Assembly (NCBI GenBank): GCA_950022295.1
Contig: OX465600.1
Location: 300,462,031 to 300,526,030, forward strand
From: Bromus sterilis
Lineage: Eukaryota; Streptophyta; Magnoliopsida; Poales; Poaceae
Direction of reading: 5' to 3'
Length of the DNA: 64,000 nucleotides
Part shown: in pieces, positions 21,662 to 30,860 of the stretch
How positions within the stretch are numbered: position 1 is the first letter of the stretch
How the letters are laid out: the number at the start of each line of letters is the position of its first letter
Notes under the pieces: generated by a model
What the model was told of the DNA's origin: nothing
Database searches by the model: none
What the model saw: the letters and a program-made list of their open reading frames with translations, nothing else
Made by a program: the position numbers and the translations under genes

Positions 21662-21746
21662 GATGCAGATGAGGAGACACAAGTTTTATGGGTAATTTGC
21701 ATCTGAGGCAATTCTATGATGTCAGACCCTTTGCATCTGAGGCATC
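21662..21746 (+). ncRNA. Box C/D snoRNA, U16-like copy 3
   Basis: The stem gatgc/gcatc encloses C-like ATGAGGA, box D' CTGA (21703-21706), box C' ATGATGT (21716-21722) and box D CTGA (21737-21740). The D' guide TGGGTAATTTGC for 18S rRNA is identical to that of copy 2. The region before box D differs (cagaccctttgcat), so the second target has changed or been lost. The 3' 59 bases recur exactly at 22280-22338. Confidence 0.7.
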
Positions 21747-21753
21747 CTTGATA
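21695..21753. repeat. 59-bp direct repeat, left copy
   Basis: Positions 21695-21753 and 22280-22338 are identical over 59 bases. They include the 3' half of the third U16-like snoRNA and flank 526 bp of unrelated AT-rich DNA. Confidence 0.85.
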
Positions 21754-22279
21754 CCCCGCACGTTGCTGCGGAAATCAATTGAAATATATTTTGGATGATT
21801 TGATTGTATGAAACATGAATAATTGAATTAATAATATATACAATAAAAGTAAAAAAGTACGTGTTATATATTTGTTGTATTTTATTATTGTGAAATTGAA
21901 AATATTTATTAAATATAAGTGTGTAATATAATGAAAAACTTTTTCATGCATGTTGAGTGAGGTGGCATGTGTCATGAAATGGATGTGTGCATGAGAAGAA
22001 CTAATAATAAATAGCTTGTTCTCATGCATATTGTGGTGGACCTTTGATGAGGTGACAAATGTGTATGTTAAGATAATAGAGGTAGTGGGGAGCAACTTCT
22101 TAAGTATAATAGATGCATGTTGAGCGAGGTGACATGTGTCATGAAATGGATGTGTGCATGAAAAAAACTAATAATAAAGAGCTTGTTCTCATGCATATTG
22201 TGGTGGAGCTTTGATGAGGTGGCATGTGTGCATGTTAAGATAATAGAGATAGTGGGGAGCAACTTCTTAAGAATAGTAG
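21754..22279. repeat. AT-rich insert with a two-unit tandem repeat
   Basis: A 526-bp insert lies between the 59-bp repeats. It starts with ccccgcacgttgctgcgg and contains two tandem units of about 167 bp (starting at about 21951 and 22118). Shared motifs are gaggtg(g/a)catgtgtcatgaaatgg, agcttgttctcatgcatattg and agtggggagcaacttctta. It has no coding capacity. It may be a small mobile element or filler DNA. Confidence 0.6.
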
Positions 22280-22338
22280 ATTTGCATCTGAGGCAATTCT
22301 ATGATGTCAGACCCTTTGCATCTGAGGCATCCTTGATA
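22280..22338. repeat. 59-bp direct repeat, right copy (snoRNA 3' half)
   Basis: An exact copy of 21695-21753, carrying D', C' and D boxes of the U16-like snoRNA but no 5' half, so it is probably not functional. Confidence 0.85.
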
Positions 22339-22456
22339 TTGGCTTTCGCTTGCCCCCAGATTCCAGATTAATCTCTGTTTTAGTTTTTTTTATAGTACGT
22401 ACTGTCTAATTTAAGTTCTTGTGGTACTTCTGATTTAGGGAGTTGAACCTTTGGTG

Positions 22457-22537
22457 GTGCAGTGATTATAAAACATTCCTCGTATTGATTTAGGTAGATA
22501 CTTGTGAATGACTCATACACCCATATAATCTGAGCAC
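22457..22537 (+). ncRNA. Box C/D snoRNA, type C copy 1
   Basis: The stem gtgc/gcac encloses box C GTGATTA (22462-22468), C'-like GTGAATGA (about 22504) and box D CTGA (22530-22533), 81 nt. An internal CATTCCTCGT before a D'-like ttga is complementary to 18S rRNA ACGAGGAATG, recalled from the 3' region, near the A methylated at human position 1678. A second, diverged copy lies at 22737. Confidence 0.6.
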
Positions 22538-22736
22538 AAAAACACCATTATTCAGGTTTCATTGGATTGTTGTTTCATTTGCCCTCAGATTGTCTTCTGT
22601 TTGGACTGGAGATTAAATGTTTTTGGTGTTTATTTGTCAGCGATGGAACTAATATTCAATTGATCTGAGTTGTGCTATCCTGCCCCAAGACATAAAACTT
22701 GCTATCCTGCCCCAAGACATAAGATTGCGTGATTTT

Positions 22737-22817
22737 GTGCAGTGATTATAAAAGATGCGACCGTACTGATGGGTGAGATCCTTGTGAACGACTCCTATAC
22801 ACCCATAGACTCAGCAC
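22737..22817 (+). ncRNA. Box C/D snoRNA, type C copy 2 (diverged)
   Basis: It shares the stem gtgc/gcac and box C GTGATTA (22742-22748) with the copy at 22457, but box D has become CTCA. The middle differs: a D' CTGA is preceded by gatgcgaccgta. It could guide another site or be decaying. Confidence 0.45.
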
Positions 22818-23361
22818 CAACAAACCGTTCGTTCTTTTAATATGCTTCTGTGGTTTCGTCTTTTTTCTTGGTTGTTTCCGGTGATTTTTGAGGGAATGAT
22901 TTTGTTCTATACTTAACTCTGAAGTCCAACTTACCAGTTAATCTCTGTGAGGCTTATCGAAAAGGAACATGCAGATTGATATTGATGAAAACATGTATTT
23001 CCTCCTTTCCCTGCACATCTAGATTTTTATCTGTCTTTTCTCAACCTATTTTCTGTTCGCTCATATTGGGGGATCATTCATCTGGTTTTGGGGACGTTGA
23101 CCATCGATACTTTGGTCTCGTTCTTTATATGACCATCCATATTCCATGTCCTCTCATCTCGATCAAGATGCTTTCCCCCTATTAGATCCTTCTGCTGATG
23201 AGAGGTTTGTATATATTAGTGTTTTTGTTTGTCGGTGGCCAAGGGTTAAACTTATTTATAGACAAGCATATGTCTGAATTTTCTTCATTAGGAACTATAG
23301 ATTCTTCTCTATGAGGCCAATGGTCCGGTTGCTTTTATTTGATGCATTTCATGGTTGTTTG

Positions 23362-23440
23362 ATGCCGATGATGATTAGTGTGAACCTTTCTCAATGAAAT
23401 CACTAATGATTACATACCTACTGCCTTCCTTCTGAGGCAT
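23362..23440 (+). ncRNA. Box C/D snoRNA with an 18S guide (Am468-type)
   Basis: This is a textbook structure of 79 nt. The stem atgcc/ggcat flanks box C ATGATGA (23368-23374) and box D CTGA (23432-23435). Immediately upstream of box D, CTGCCTTCCTT is complementary to the universally conserved 18S rRNA segment AAGGAAGGCAG. The base opposite the fifth guide position is the A in AAGGA, which is 2'-O-methylated in human (Am468) and yeast (Am420). The match is judged from recalled rRNA sequence. Confidence 0.85.
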
Positions 23441-23515
23441 TACAAATTCATGGAATCCTTATTCAATTTTTTCTATCAATTTATATTTTGTCTCTTGAAT
23501 TAGTGGTTTGCCCAG

Positions 23516-23601
23516 GTCAAATGATGATCACAAGTGCATATTTCATATGATCGAATCGTGATTACTTGAACAAAAATAGTCTTTCGCTCCTATCTGATGA
23601 C
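23516..23601 (+). ncRNA. Box C/D snoRNA with a 25S guide
   Basis: The stem gtca/tgac flanks box C ATGATGA (23521-23527) and box D CTGA (23594-23597), with C' GTGATTA between, 86 nt. The 17 bases before box D, TAGTCTTTCGCTCCTAT, pair with 25S rRNA ATAGGGGCGAAAGACTA (recalled) over the whole length, with one G-U pair. The predicted methylated base is the second G of ATAGG. A decayed copy lies at about 23925-24004. Confidence 0.82.
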
Positions 23602-23924
23602 ATTTCAACCTCACCCTTTTTCAGGAGAATCAAACAATTTTTTATATTTTTGTGATCTCTGGATTGCTTAGGACAGTGAAGATTGATATTTGGTCTTTAT
23701 TTGCCTTGCCGACCATCCTGCTATATTACCACCCATATTCTGAGACCTCTTATTACATACTATCTTGGTTTGACATGTTAATTTTTTCTTGTTGTTTTGC
23801 CTATGATGACAAAGATGTCTCAATTAGTAATGATGTCTAAATTTCTCTGTTTTTCTTGTTGTTTAACTCAATTAGTAATGTATTTGGTTAACTAAGTGAC
23901 ATCATTACTAATTATGCTTTCCAC

Positions 23925-24004
23925 TTGATATAAAGTGCATATTCAGATGACCAAAATGTGATCACTTGAACAAAATAGTCTTTCGGTCCTAGCTTGCGAC
24001 CTTT
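23925..24004 (+). pseudogene. Decayed copy of the 25S-guide snoRNA
   Basis: It shares aagtgcatat, tgatcacttgaacaaaa and tagtctttcg with the snoRNA at 23516, but the C box is replaced by cttgatat and box D by agcttg. The terminal stem is lost. Confidence 0.65.
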
Positions 24005-24262
24005 ATTCTGCCTGTTTTCTTCAAATTTAAATTGGAGAGAATTAGTATCCTTGCTAGTAATGCTATTTGCATTCCATTTGAATAAATATGTTGATTTTTT
24101 AATTTGCTTTGATTTGGAGCAGTGATGTGACAATGAAATAAATAGAATCTTTCAGGTGGGATTGTCAATCTTTATTCAGGTGAGGAGGTATTGATGCTGC
24201 CCATATGATGTCATCTTTGCATCTGAATCCACTAAAGATAGTTTTTGTTGTTGATTTGGCAA

Positions 24263-24353
24263 GTATCAGTGGATGAAACCTTGAAACAATCTTAGGACAC
24301 CTTCTGACACAGTGCTTTCTGTGAATGAGAAGGCATTAATATTCTGATGATAC
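24263..24353 (+). ncRNA. Box C/D snoRNA with a 25S guide at D'
   Basis: The six-base stem gtatca/tgatac encloses a C-like TGGATGA (24270-24276), box D' CTGA (24304-24307), C'-like GTGAATGA (24321-24328) and box D CTGA (24344-24347), 91 nt. Upstream of D', ATCTTAGGACACCTT is complementary over 15 bases to 25S rRNA AAGGTGTCCTAAGAT (recalled). The base opposite position five is the U of AAGGU. The D guide has no target that I recognise. Confidence 0.8.
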
Positions 24354-24375
24354 ACCTAGTTCTCTTCAACTTTCT

Positions 24376-24397
24376 TTGCCCAACGATTGTTGGGCAA
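24376..24397. other. Perfect short hairpin
   Basis: TTGCCCAAC and GTTGGGCAA are perfectly complementary around a GATT loop. The hairpin lies between two snoRNA genes and could aid processing of a polycistronic precursor, but this is only suggestive. Confidence 0.5.
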
Positions 24398-24433
24398 TCC
24401 TGTTTTCCAAATTAGCACTCTAGAACTCAATTG

Positions 24434-24511
24434 AAGCCTACGATGATCAGCTTTATGTTGGAATTACCGTCAGATTCCAAATGATGATATTCTTGCGGCT
24501 TTCTGAGGCTT
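24434..24511 (+). ncRNA. Box C/D snoRNA, probable 18S guide
   Basis: The stem aagcc/ggctt flanks a C-like ATGATCA (24443-24449) and box D CTGA (24503-24506), with a perfect C' ATGATGA (24481-24487), 78 nt. Upstream of C', TGGAATTACCG is complementary to 18S rRNA CGGTAATTCCA (recalled, 530-loop region). The D' box itself is poorly defined. The D guide tcttgcggcttt has no recognised target. Confidence 0.65.
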
Positions 24512-24578
24512 AAGCTGCAGGTCTTGTACTTTTTTATATTGTTGAATTTGTTCATCTTATATTATTCCGGTGAAAGTT

Positions 24579-24670
24579 AGCTATCCACGTGCCAGAACCT
24601 TGACTTGGTTTCGATATCTTTTGGGTTTCAGTTCTAGGCTACCCCAACTTGTTTGGGACTAACAAGCTTT

Positions 24671-24701
<31 letters not shown>
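24579..24701 (+). mobile_element. Au-type SINE with a 21-bp target duplication
   Basis: The 3' part ctaggctaccccaacttgtt, tgggactaa and a (TTG)n tail match the end I recall for the Au SINE of Triticeae and other plants. A weak pol III B-box-like ggtttcgatatc precedes it. The element is flanked by tatattattccggtgaaag(tt) at 24558-24578 and the same with one change at 24702-24722, a long target duplication as expected for L1-mediated insertion. It is shorter than a full Au SINE, so it is probably 5'-truncated. Confidence 0.8.
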
Positions 24702-24702
<1 letters not shown>

Positions 24703-24944
24703 ATATTATCCCGGTGAAAGTTCTTTGTTTGGGGCTGTAATATCTGTTTGTACCAGGTTTGGTTCAGTTGTTAAGCGGGTCTCACGTGGGATTTGCTTTG
24801 TTTCTTTTGCTGTCTTCTGTATGTTGATAATTATTTGTGATCTCATTTCAGTCGATTTACAGAGCTGGTTAATATGAATACAATTTTGTACTGTAACTAA
24901 CTCACCGTTTAGTAAATATGATTTACTCAACTGGGGATACAATA

Positions 24945-25045
24945 TGGCTATCATGGTGAATTTAAGGCTTGTTTCTGAAAACATTCGCAGTTGCCACCTA
25001 AGAGCTTTCGCCCTGCCAGGCTTGAGGGCTAATGCTGCTAATTCC
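24945..25045 (+). ncRNA. U14-like snoRNA sequence, incomplete
   Basis: The stretch aaACATTCGCAGTTGCCACC at about 24980-24998 resembles U14 domain A. Its CATTCGCAG pairs with 18S CTGCGAATG. A related downstream part, ctttcgccctgcc, follows. Clear C and D boxes and a terminal stem were not found, so it may be a pseudogene. Plant U14 genes are known to lie in clusters with other snoRNAs. Confidence 0.45.
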
Positions 25046-25129
25046 TTCTTTGGATGTCTTGAGCCTTTTTAACACCCACAGTATATATTGGTTTCAATTT
25101 TATTTTATGGTCTTCACTACTTGTTTTCT

Positions 25130-25180
25130 TTGCATTTGTAGTTGCCGTCTAAAGAGTGTTTGCCCATTCTGAAGAAGGTC
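25130..25180 (+). pseudogene. Second U14-like fragment, decayed
   Basis: The stretch gcatttgtagttgccgtcta, aagagtgtttgccc parallels 24981-25012, with changes in the rRNA-pairing core (CATTTGTAG for CATTCGCAG). Confidence 0.4.
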
Positions 25181-25345
25181 TTGATATATGGTTGACATTT
25201 TGGCAGTTCAAATTGAACTACAAAAATGTAAATGTAGCCTTCTTAATTGATGTAGATGTAGCCCACATATATATGGAACTTTTACATTGCGATGGTGAGG
25301 AACATGAAACACAAAACCGATCATATCAGAATGTTTCAAAACTAT

Positions 25346-25424
25346 TTCTTTCGATCCATATTACTTATCGTTCAAATTGATGTATTTAGATGTATTTTAG
25401 TGTTAAATATATCCATTTGAAGTA
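25346..25424. mobile_element. Stowaway-like MITE, decayed
   Basis: Positions 25351-25415 contain tcgatccatattacttatcg, ttcaaattgatgtatttaga and atatatccatttgaa, the inverted arms of a common grass Stowaway type. The terminal CTCCCTCC is missing on both sides. Confidence 0.55.
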
Positions 25425-25965
25425 CATGAATACGCTCATAGGGTCGTCGATAACAAAAATGATCATGACCCATCTAGGTGACGCGATGCCCCACGTGCTA
25501 GAGATTGCTAGCGGAGCAGACATCGCCAATACTACCGCGACCTTCTCCCATGGAAGCATAACGACAACCTTCTCCCATCAGAAGCAGCACGAGGTCTCCC
25601 TCCTCAGTGAGAGTGTGATCATCACCAACGTCATGTTGCAGCAGCCCGCCGGCACCTATCCGTCCGTCATCGCCTTACAGGGACGGTTTTGAGATATTGT
25701 TATTGTCCTTATAGTGCCTTCCTCCAAGTGCTGACGGCAGTGCTGCTTGGAGCAAGAAAGAGAGGAAGGTGGTTACTGGTTGCTTGAAACATGGTGGGTG
25801 GTAGGCTGGTAGCATGATGAGGAGTTTTGCTCGTGTTGGGCAAATGTATGATGAGGGGTTGTGGATGCCAAGGGAACACACACACACGAGGTGAAAGAGA
25901 ACACACAGGCTTGGCATCAATTACACCTTTTACCTTTTCCATGGATGTACACATTATATATTACT
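25425..25965. other. No firm gene
   Basis: A GC-richer block (about 25480-25690) holds an open plus-strand frame with SLLSESVIITNVMLQQPAGT before a stop at 25690-25692. I do not recognise it and see no splice sites that extend it. The rest is featureless apart from a short (ac)n run near 25875. Confidence 0.3.
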
Positions 25966-26040
25966 CCCTTTGTTCGTAAATATAAGTCTTTTTAAAGATT
26001 ATATTATGAACTACATACGGATGTATGTACTCTTTTCAAT
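25966..26040. mobile_element. Stowaway MITE, half element
   Basis: ctccctttgttcgtaaatat followed by aagtctttttaaagatt and gaactacatacggatgta is the left half of a common Triticeae Stowaway type, preceded by TA. The right inverted arm is absent. Confidence 0.6.
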
Positions 26041-27350
26041 CCTTGATATAAGGTGCCTAAGCTTTTTGCACGAATATTAACGCGTACGTATAATACTGTA
26101 ATTAGACTAATCTTTTCCTAGAAAAAATCGAAAGAAAACAGTTTAAATCAGCCAATAATAGGATTGAACATATCCTGAGCCACTCGATCAATTCTCGGTT
26201 CTCTCCCTCTCATCGGGTCATACATACTCTTTGACAAATATATTATCAAAAGGTTATCCCTAGGTGCTAGGAAAAAAATCTGTGGCACAAATATTGAAAA
26301 TGTGTCACAAAACCTTCAACATAATCAAAATCTATGTATGCACTGTATAATTGGGACTGCACGATCCCTCTCTGAGCTTGAGTTGAGGTAACTGTGTAGT
26401 TGTTGTCGTAGTACTACATATTGTTGCGGGGTTCTACACGTCGTGTGGGTTTTTGGTTGAACATATTGTGAACTAAACACCAACTGAATGTTTTTGTGTG
26501 CGGAATAGTGAAATCCCATAGCTAACCAGTAGGCTTATGATCAACTAATACTAGCAACTAGCTGTGAAATGCAATATGATGGTTGGTGCACTCACATGTG
26601 ATGCATTTAATCAAATTTTCATGATATGAATCATACATTTCAGAAATATATAGTTCTCCATGTTCCTTCTCATGTATGGTACTAACATATGTGATGCATT
26701 TAATCCAAAAATCATGATATGAATCATACATTTCATACAATATATAGTTGGCAGTGTTCCTTCTCATGTATGGTATGGATGTGCTTAACACCATTGTCTT
26801 TTCCTCAATCATACTCCCAAGAAAGAAAGACACGAATCTTTATTCTCACAAGACTCACACATGTGTTGCACGATACATGTCCCATGCATGATGACGTATC
26901 GATCGTCTACTCATGGGCACAAGAAGCACGGGGAATTGGAAGTAGCACATTAAATAGCCATGCATACAAATCTGAAGTGACCCAAACACCATGTTGTCAT
27001 CAGATGATACTCCATAGACCCTCTACAGGTCGAACGAGTTAAAAAGTGTGCATTGGGGGTGCAAGAAATGTGATCAGATGCATGGTTAGCCCGTGGTCAT
27101 GTACTCATGCGTACAATCAAGTTTCATTTAAGTGAAGAAACGAATAGAAGTACACATAAAATAGACATATATCAAGCTAGGTTCCATAACAAGTTTCGCC
27201 GTTTTTACAAGAGAGTTCGAGAGATTAAAGGGAAGCAAACACTAGCTTTGGTCCAAACTTTATACATTTGAAAAAACTTGGTTGTCCCTCCATACCAACT
27301 TCTTAGAGGCACAATGATGTTGCAAAAATAGTAGGATAAATATCAATGTA
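26041..27350. other. No gene; contains a 93-bp tandem duplication
   Basis: AT-rich intergenic DNA. Two units starting at 26598 and 26691 share gtgatgcatttaat, atgatatgaatcatacattt, and gttccttctcatgtatggta. No coding or RNA gene was recognised. Confidence 0.5.
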
Positions 27351-27991
27351 TGTTGGATATATGCCCTAGAGGCAATAGTAAAATGTGTTATTATTTATAT
27401 ATTCATGTTCATAATTAATGTTTATATTTCAGTGCTATAATTGCAATGGTCCTGACTATGAGATTCAGAAGAAAACTCATATGCATGTGTGGAAATGTAA
27501 ACAACAAGATTTCCTGGTTTTGCCTCTAAGACCAGCTCATGTGTTTACTGATGATTACGTTTTTTTAATCATGGACATTGTTCTTGTAACAAGGATGCCA
27601 ATGGCAATGAGAGCATATTTTTAGTAGAACAATGATGTTGAACCGACCCCAGTGTTAAATGATATACTTAGAGAACTCATCGTAATAACGTTATAAGTCA
27701 TATCATAAAATGTTATCATATACATAGTTCCTTAGACCATGAGAGTATCAAGTTGCTTCACACAGGAAGATGTGCTTTGGTTCTTAGATGAATCTTCTCG
27801 TAAATGGGAAGTAGTAAAATAAGTTCTGGGTGCATCGGATAGTGTGTCTAGTAACGGTGATAATTCGAGACTGGAATTTGCTCCTTCACGATGAAAAGAT
27901 ATAGACTTAGGGCCCACTCGGCATGACGGTATCCATTCTCGTCTGGCCAGACACTTTGTGATTCAGTCATGGGGATACCGGAATACATAAC
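27351..27991 (+). mobile_element. Copia LTR 5' part, truncated
   Basis: It begins TGTTGGATATATGCCCTAG, as LTRs of the BARE/Angela type do, and parallels the U3 part of the solo LTR at 2130-4263 read on its minus strand (shared gagagtatcaagttgcttca, gggcccactcgg, gattcagtcatggggatacc). It stops at gaatacataac and is followed by the inverted LTR 3' half at 27992. Confidence 0.75.
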
Positions 27992-28888
27992 TGTTGGGGA
28001 TCGGCGCAGAAAACAAAAAAATTCCTACCTACGAGTCCCGAACCCAAGATCTATGCTATGCTGATGTATGTAACGGAAGGAATCGGTGTTCATACCTTTA
28101 AAGACCGAAAGAGGGAAACGTTCCTCGAACGTGGTTGGCGTAGACTCTGATCCTACGACCTCCCTGTCGTGTTGAAGAACCTCCGACGATGAAGTAGCAC
28201 CACACGTGTAGTGCCTCGTGGGATTACACACGTACGATGCAACCGACGTCCCTCCGGGCTCCGAACCAGAAGAGCAGCGGAAAGAAGATTGATCCGGATC
28301 CCGATTCCGGCAGCGCGACGGCGTCCGGGTGATGGTGAAACCCCCAACCAGGTGAAAACTCCAAACCAGGGGAGTCCGCTCTAGGTCGGAGAAAGAGAGA
28401 GAGAGAGAAACTCAATGTTGTGTTGAAAAAGGCACCCCACCCCTCCTTATATAGGCCAAGGAGGGGCTCCACCCCCTTCCCTTCCCTCATGTGGGACAAA
28501 ACCCCCAAGGGGGGAGTGGTGCGGCTAGGAGGGGGGATGGGCCCCTCCCTTGGCGCCAAGCCCAAGGGGGGAGGCTCCCTCTTCCCCTCATGGGACTTTT
28601 AAGGCCCAAATACCTTTTCATCTTTTTAATTAATTATTTAAATCATTTTTAATATTTAATTCTGTCTATTAAATAATAAAACATATTTAAACATTAATAT
28701 ATATTATTTTTAACCTTTCATAATATACGAAACAACTTCCGGCACCTCCCGGTACATTTCCGGTGTTTTCTCTCTTTTCACTGATGATCCCGAATCAATC
28801 TTTAATGCATCGATTGCCCTTAAGTGTGACACCCTACGGTCCGGGAAACAGTAGACATGATCGAGACACTCTCTGACCAATGACCATC
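27992..28888 (-). repeat. Left arm of a large palindrome (inverted copia LTR 3' half)
   Basis: The arm starts TGTTGGGGATCGGCGCAG, the reverse of an LTR 3' end, and holds the LTR promoter (TATATA, reversed, near 28446). It is the inverted counterpart of 28891-29214 plus 57335-57924, with a few percent differences. The centre lies near 28889. An LTR 3' half facing another LTR 3' half is not a normal retrotransposon arrangement. Confidence 0.85.
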
Positions 28889-28890
28889 AT

Positions 28891-29214
28891 GTGGGATCTG
28901 TTGGATATGAGTCAGAGAGTGTCTCGATCATGTCTACTGTTTCCCGGACCGTAGGGTGTCACACTTAAGGGCAATCGATGCATTAAGGATTGATTCGGGA
29001 TCATCGGTGAAAAAAGAGAAAACACCGGAAATGTACCGGGAGGTGCCGGAAGCTGTTCCGGATATTTTGAAAGGTTCAAAATAATATATATTAATGTTTA
29101 AATATGTTTTATTATTTAATTGACAGAATTAAATATTAAAAAATGATTTAAATAATTAATTAAAAAGGTGAAAAGGTATTTGGGCCTTAAAAGGCCCATG
29201 AGGGGAAGGGGGAG
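28891..29214 (+). repeat. Right arm of the palindrome, inner part
   Basis: An inverted copy of about 28567-28888 (for example gtctcgatcatgtctactgt and ccggtgttttctctctttt reversed). It is interrupted at 29214 by gypsy element B and resumes at 57335. Confidence 0.85.
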
Positions 29215-29644
29215 TGACGGGGATCAACCCCGGCAAATCCCATGGTCAGGGACCCTGGGTTAGTCATTAGAGGCACAGGTTGGACGATAGCTCGTCGGCA
29301 AACAGGAAGGCACGCTCCTGCTCGATATTATTAATGGGGATTACAGTGGAGGCCAAGGCTGGAGCGCTCAAGGCTAGGGTTACAGATGATATTGGTTGCC
29401 TTTGGCGTTGCCCCTCCTAGCCCTTATATACTGGGCTAGGTCTCGGGGAGTTCATCTACGTTTACAGGTAAGCTTTCCTAACCCTAGCTTGCTCCGTACG
29501 GCAGGTTTTCGCACCTTCCTTGTGAGTCGCAAACTCCTACATCGGTGCCAATTAGCGGGCCGAGGCTGTATCTTCATGGGCTTTCTATCTTCAGGGACAC
29601 CAGGTAGGCTTATCCGTAGGAATCATGGGGTCACCCCCTCGTCA
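29215..29644 (-). repeat. 3' LTR of gypsy B
   Basis: A 430-bp LTR, tgacggggatcaacc...cccctcgtca on the plus strand. A purine tract (reversed: gtagcccccgag) adjoins it internally. It differs from the other LTR at roughly a dozen sites plus small indels. Confidence 0.92.
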
Positions 29645-30423
29645 GTAGCCCCCGAGTGCCTAGGGGACTCGAAGAGTCGCACAGGGACTCGAGTACATCC
29701 ATTTGTCAGTTATTTGTATGCGCGGTACAACCGCGGGTCGCTGGCAGTCTGGTGGCCATGACAAAACCTGTTTTGAGGGATGCTAAGCTGATAGGGCCCA
29801 AGGAGTCGACTGGTCGAGCCTTGGTGAATTGCACTAGGGAAAATACCGCAGTAGCCCAATCAAACCCACGTCCCTCGACGTGAGCTTGGGACACTGGTAT
29901 CGAGCAAAAGTCCTACCGCTTCAGGTCTTACGGTGTTCATTTGCCGCCAGTAATGTGCATAGCCTAAGGCGTGTCCGCCCGGCTTTTTCTATCATGCGCA
30001 GCGCATGGAAAAGGTTGGGAGTGAAATCGCTCTTCGGAAAGTCCCAGCCCGGCCGAACTTCACAGCGGGGTCTTACCTACACGCTAATCTTGTGTGGCAT
30101 CTGGGCACAGTGTATCGTGTTCCAGGAATGTGTGTTTTTGAGGCGCGGAGCCTTATAGCATTGCACCCGCTTGGAACAAAACATCAAGCGAGCTGTTCAC
30201 TCATTCACCCGCGGAGCTTGTTTCGAGTGCTCAGACGGGGAGTTCTTCGCGAGTAGTCACTCGAATGCCGTTTCGGCTCTTGAGGTGAGGGAGCACCTGA
30301 GACTCTAGCGCCGTATGATCTTGGAGAGTGAATGTTTGTCTTGCGTCGGGTTGAGGGAGCACCCGAAACTCTCATGAGTGCGAGTGATCACTCGAGCACG
30401 TTGCTGACCTTTGGGTGAGGGAG

Positions 30424-30860
30424 TGACGGGGATCATCCCCGGAAAATCCCATGGTCAGGGACCCTGGGTTAGTCATGAGAGGCACAGGTTGGACGATAGC
30501 TCGTCGGCAAACAGGAAGGCACGCTCCTACTCGATATTATTAATGGGGGAGATGCGATTACAGGGGATGCCAAGGCTGGAGCGCTCAAGGCTAGGGTTAC
30601 AGATGATATTCGTTGTCTTTGGTGTCGCCCCTCCTAGCCCTTATATACTGGGCTAGGTCTCGGGAGTTCATCTACGTTTATAGGTAATCTTTCCTAACCC
30701 TAGCTTGCTCCGTACGGCAGGTCTTCGCACCTTCCTTGTGAGTCGTAGACTCCTACGTCGGTGTCAATTAGTGGGCCGAGGCTGTATCTTCATGGGCCTT
30801 CTGTCTTCATGGACACCAGGTAGGCTTATCCGTAGGAGTCGTGGGGTCACCCCCTCGTCA
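30424..30860 (-). repeat. 3' LTR of gypsy A
   Basis: A 437-bp LTR of the same type as those of B. Confidence 0.92.

Noticed and set aside
22976..23220. Possible further C/D snoRNAs around gatattgatgaaaac and the ctctcatc/gatgagag hairpin.
   Set aside because: Box D or a terminal stem in the right place is missing, and no guide matched rRNA.
24671..24701. (TTG)n microsatellite.
   Set aside because: It is the tail of the Au-type SINE rather than an independent repeat.
25390..25692. Open frame of 100 codons on the plus strand.
   Set aside because: Its first part lies in a MITE remnant, the rest has no recognisable domain or splice context, and coding status could not be supported.
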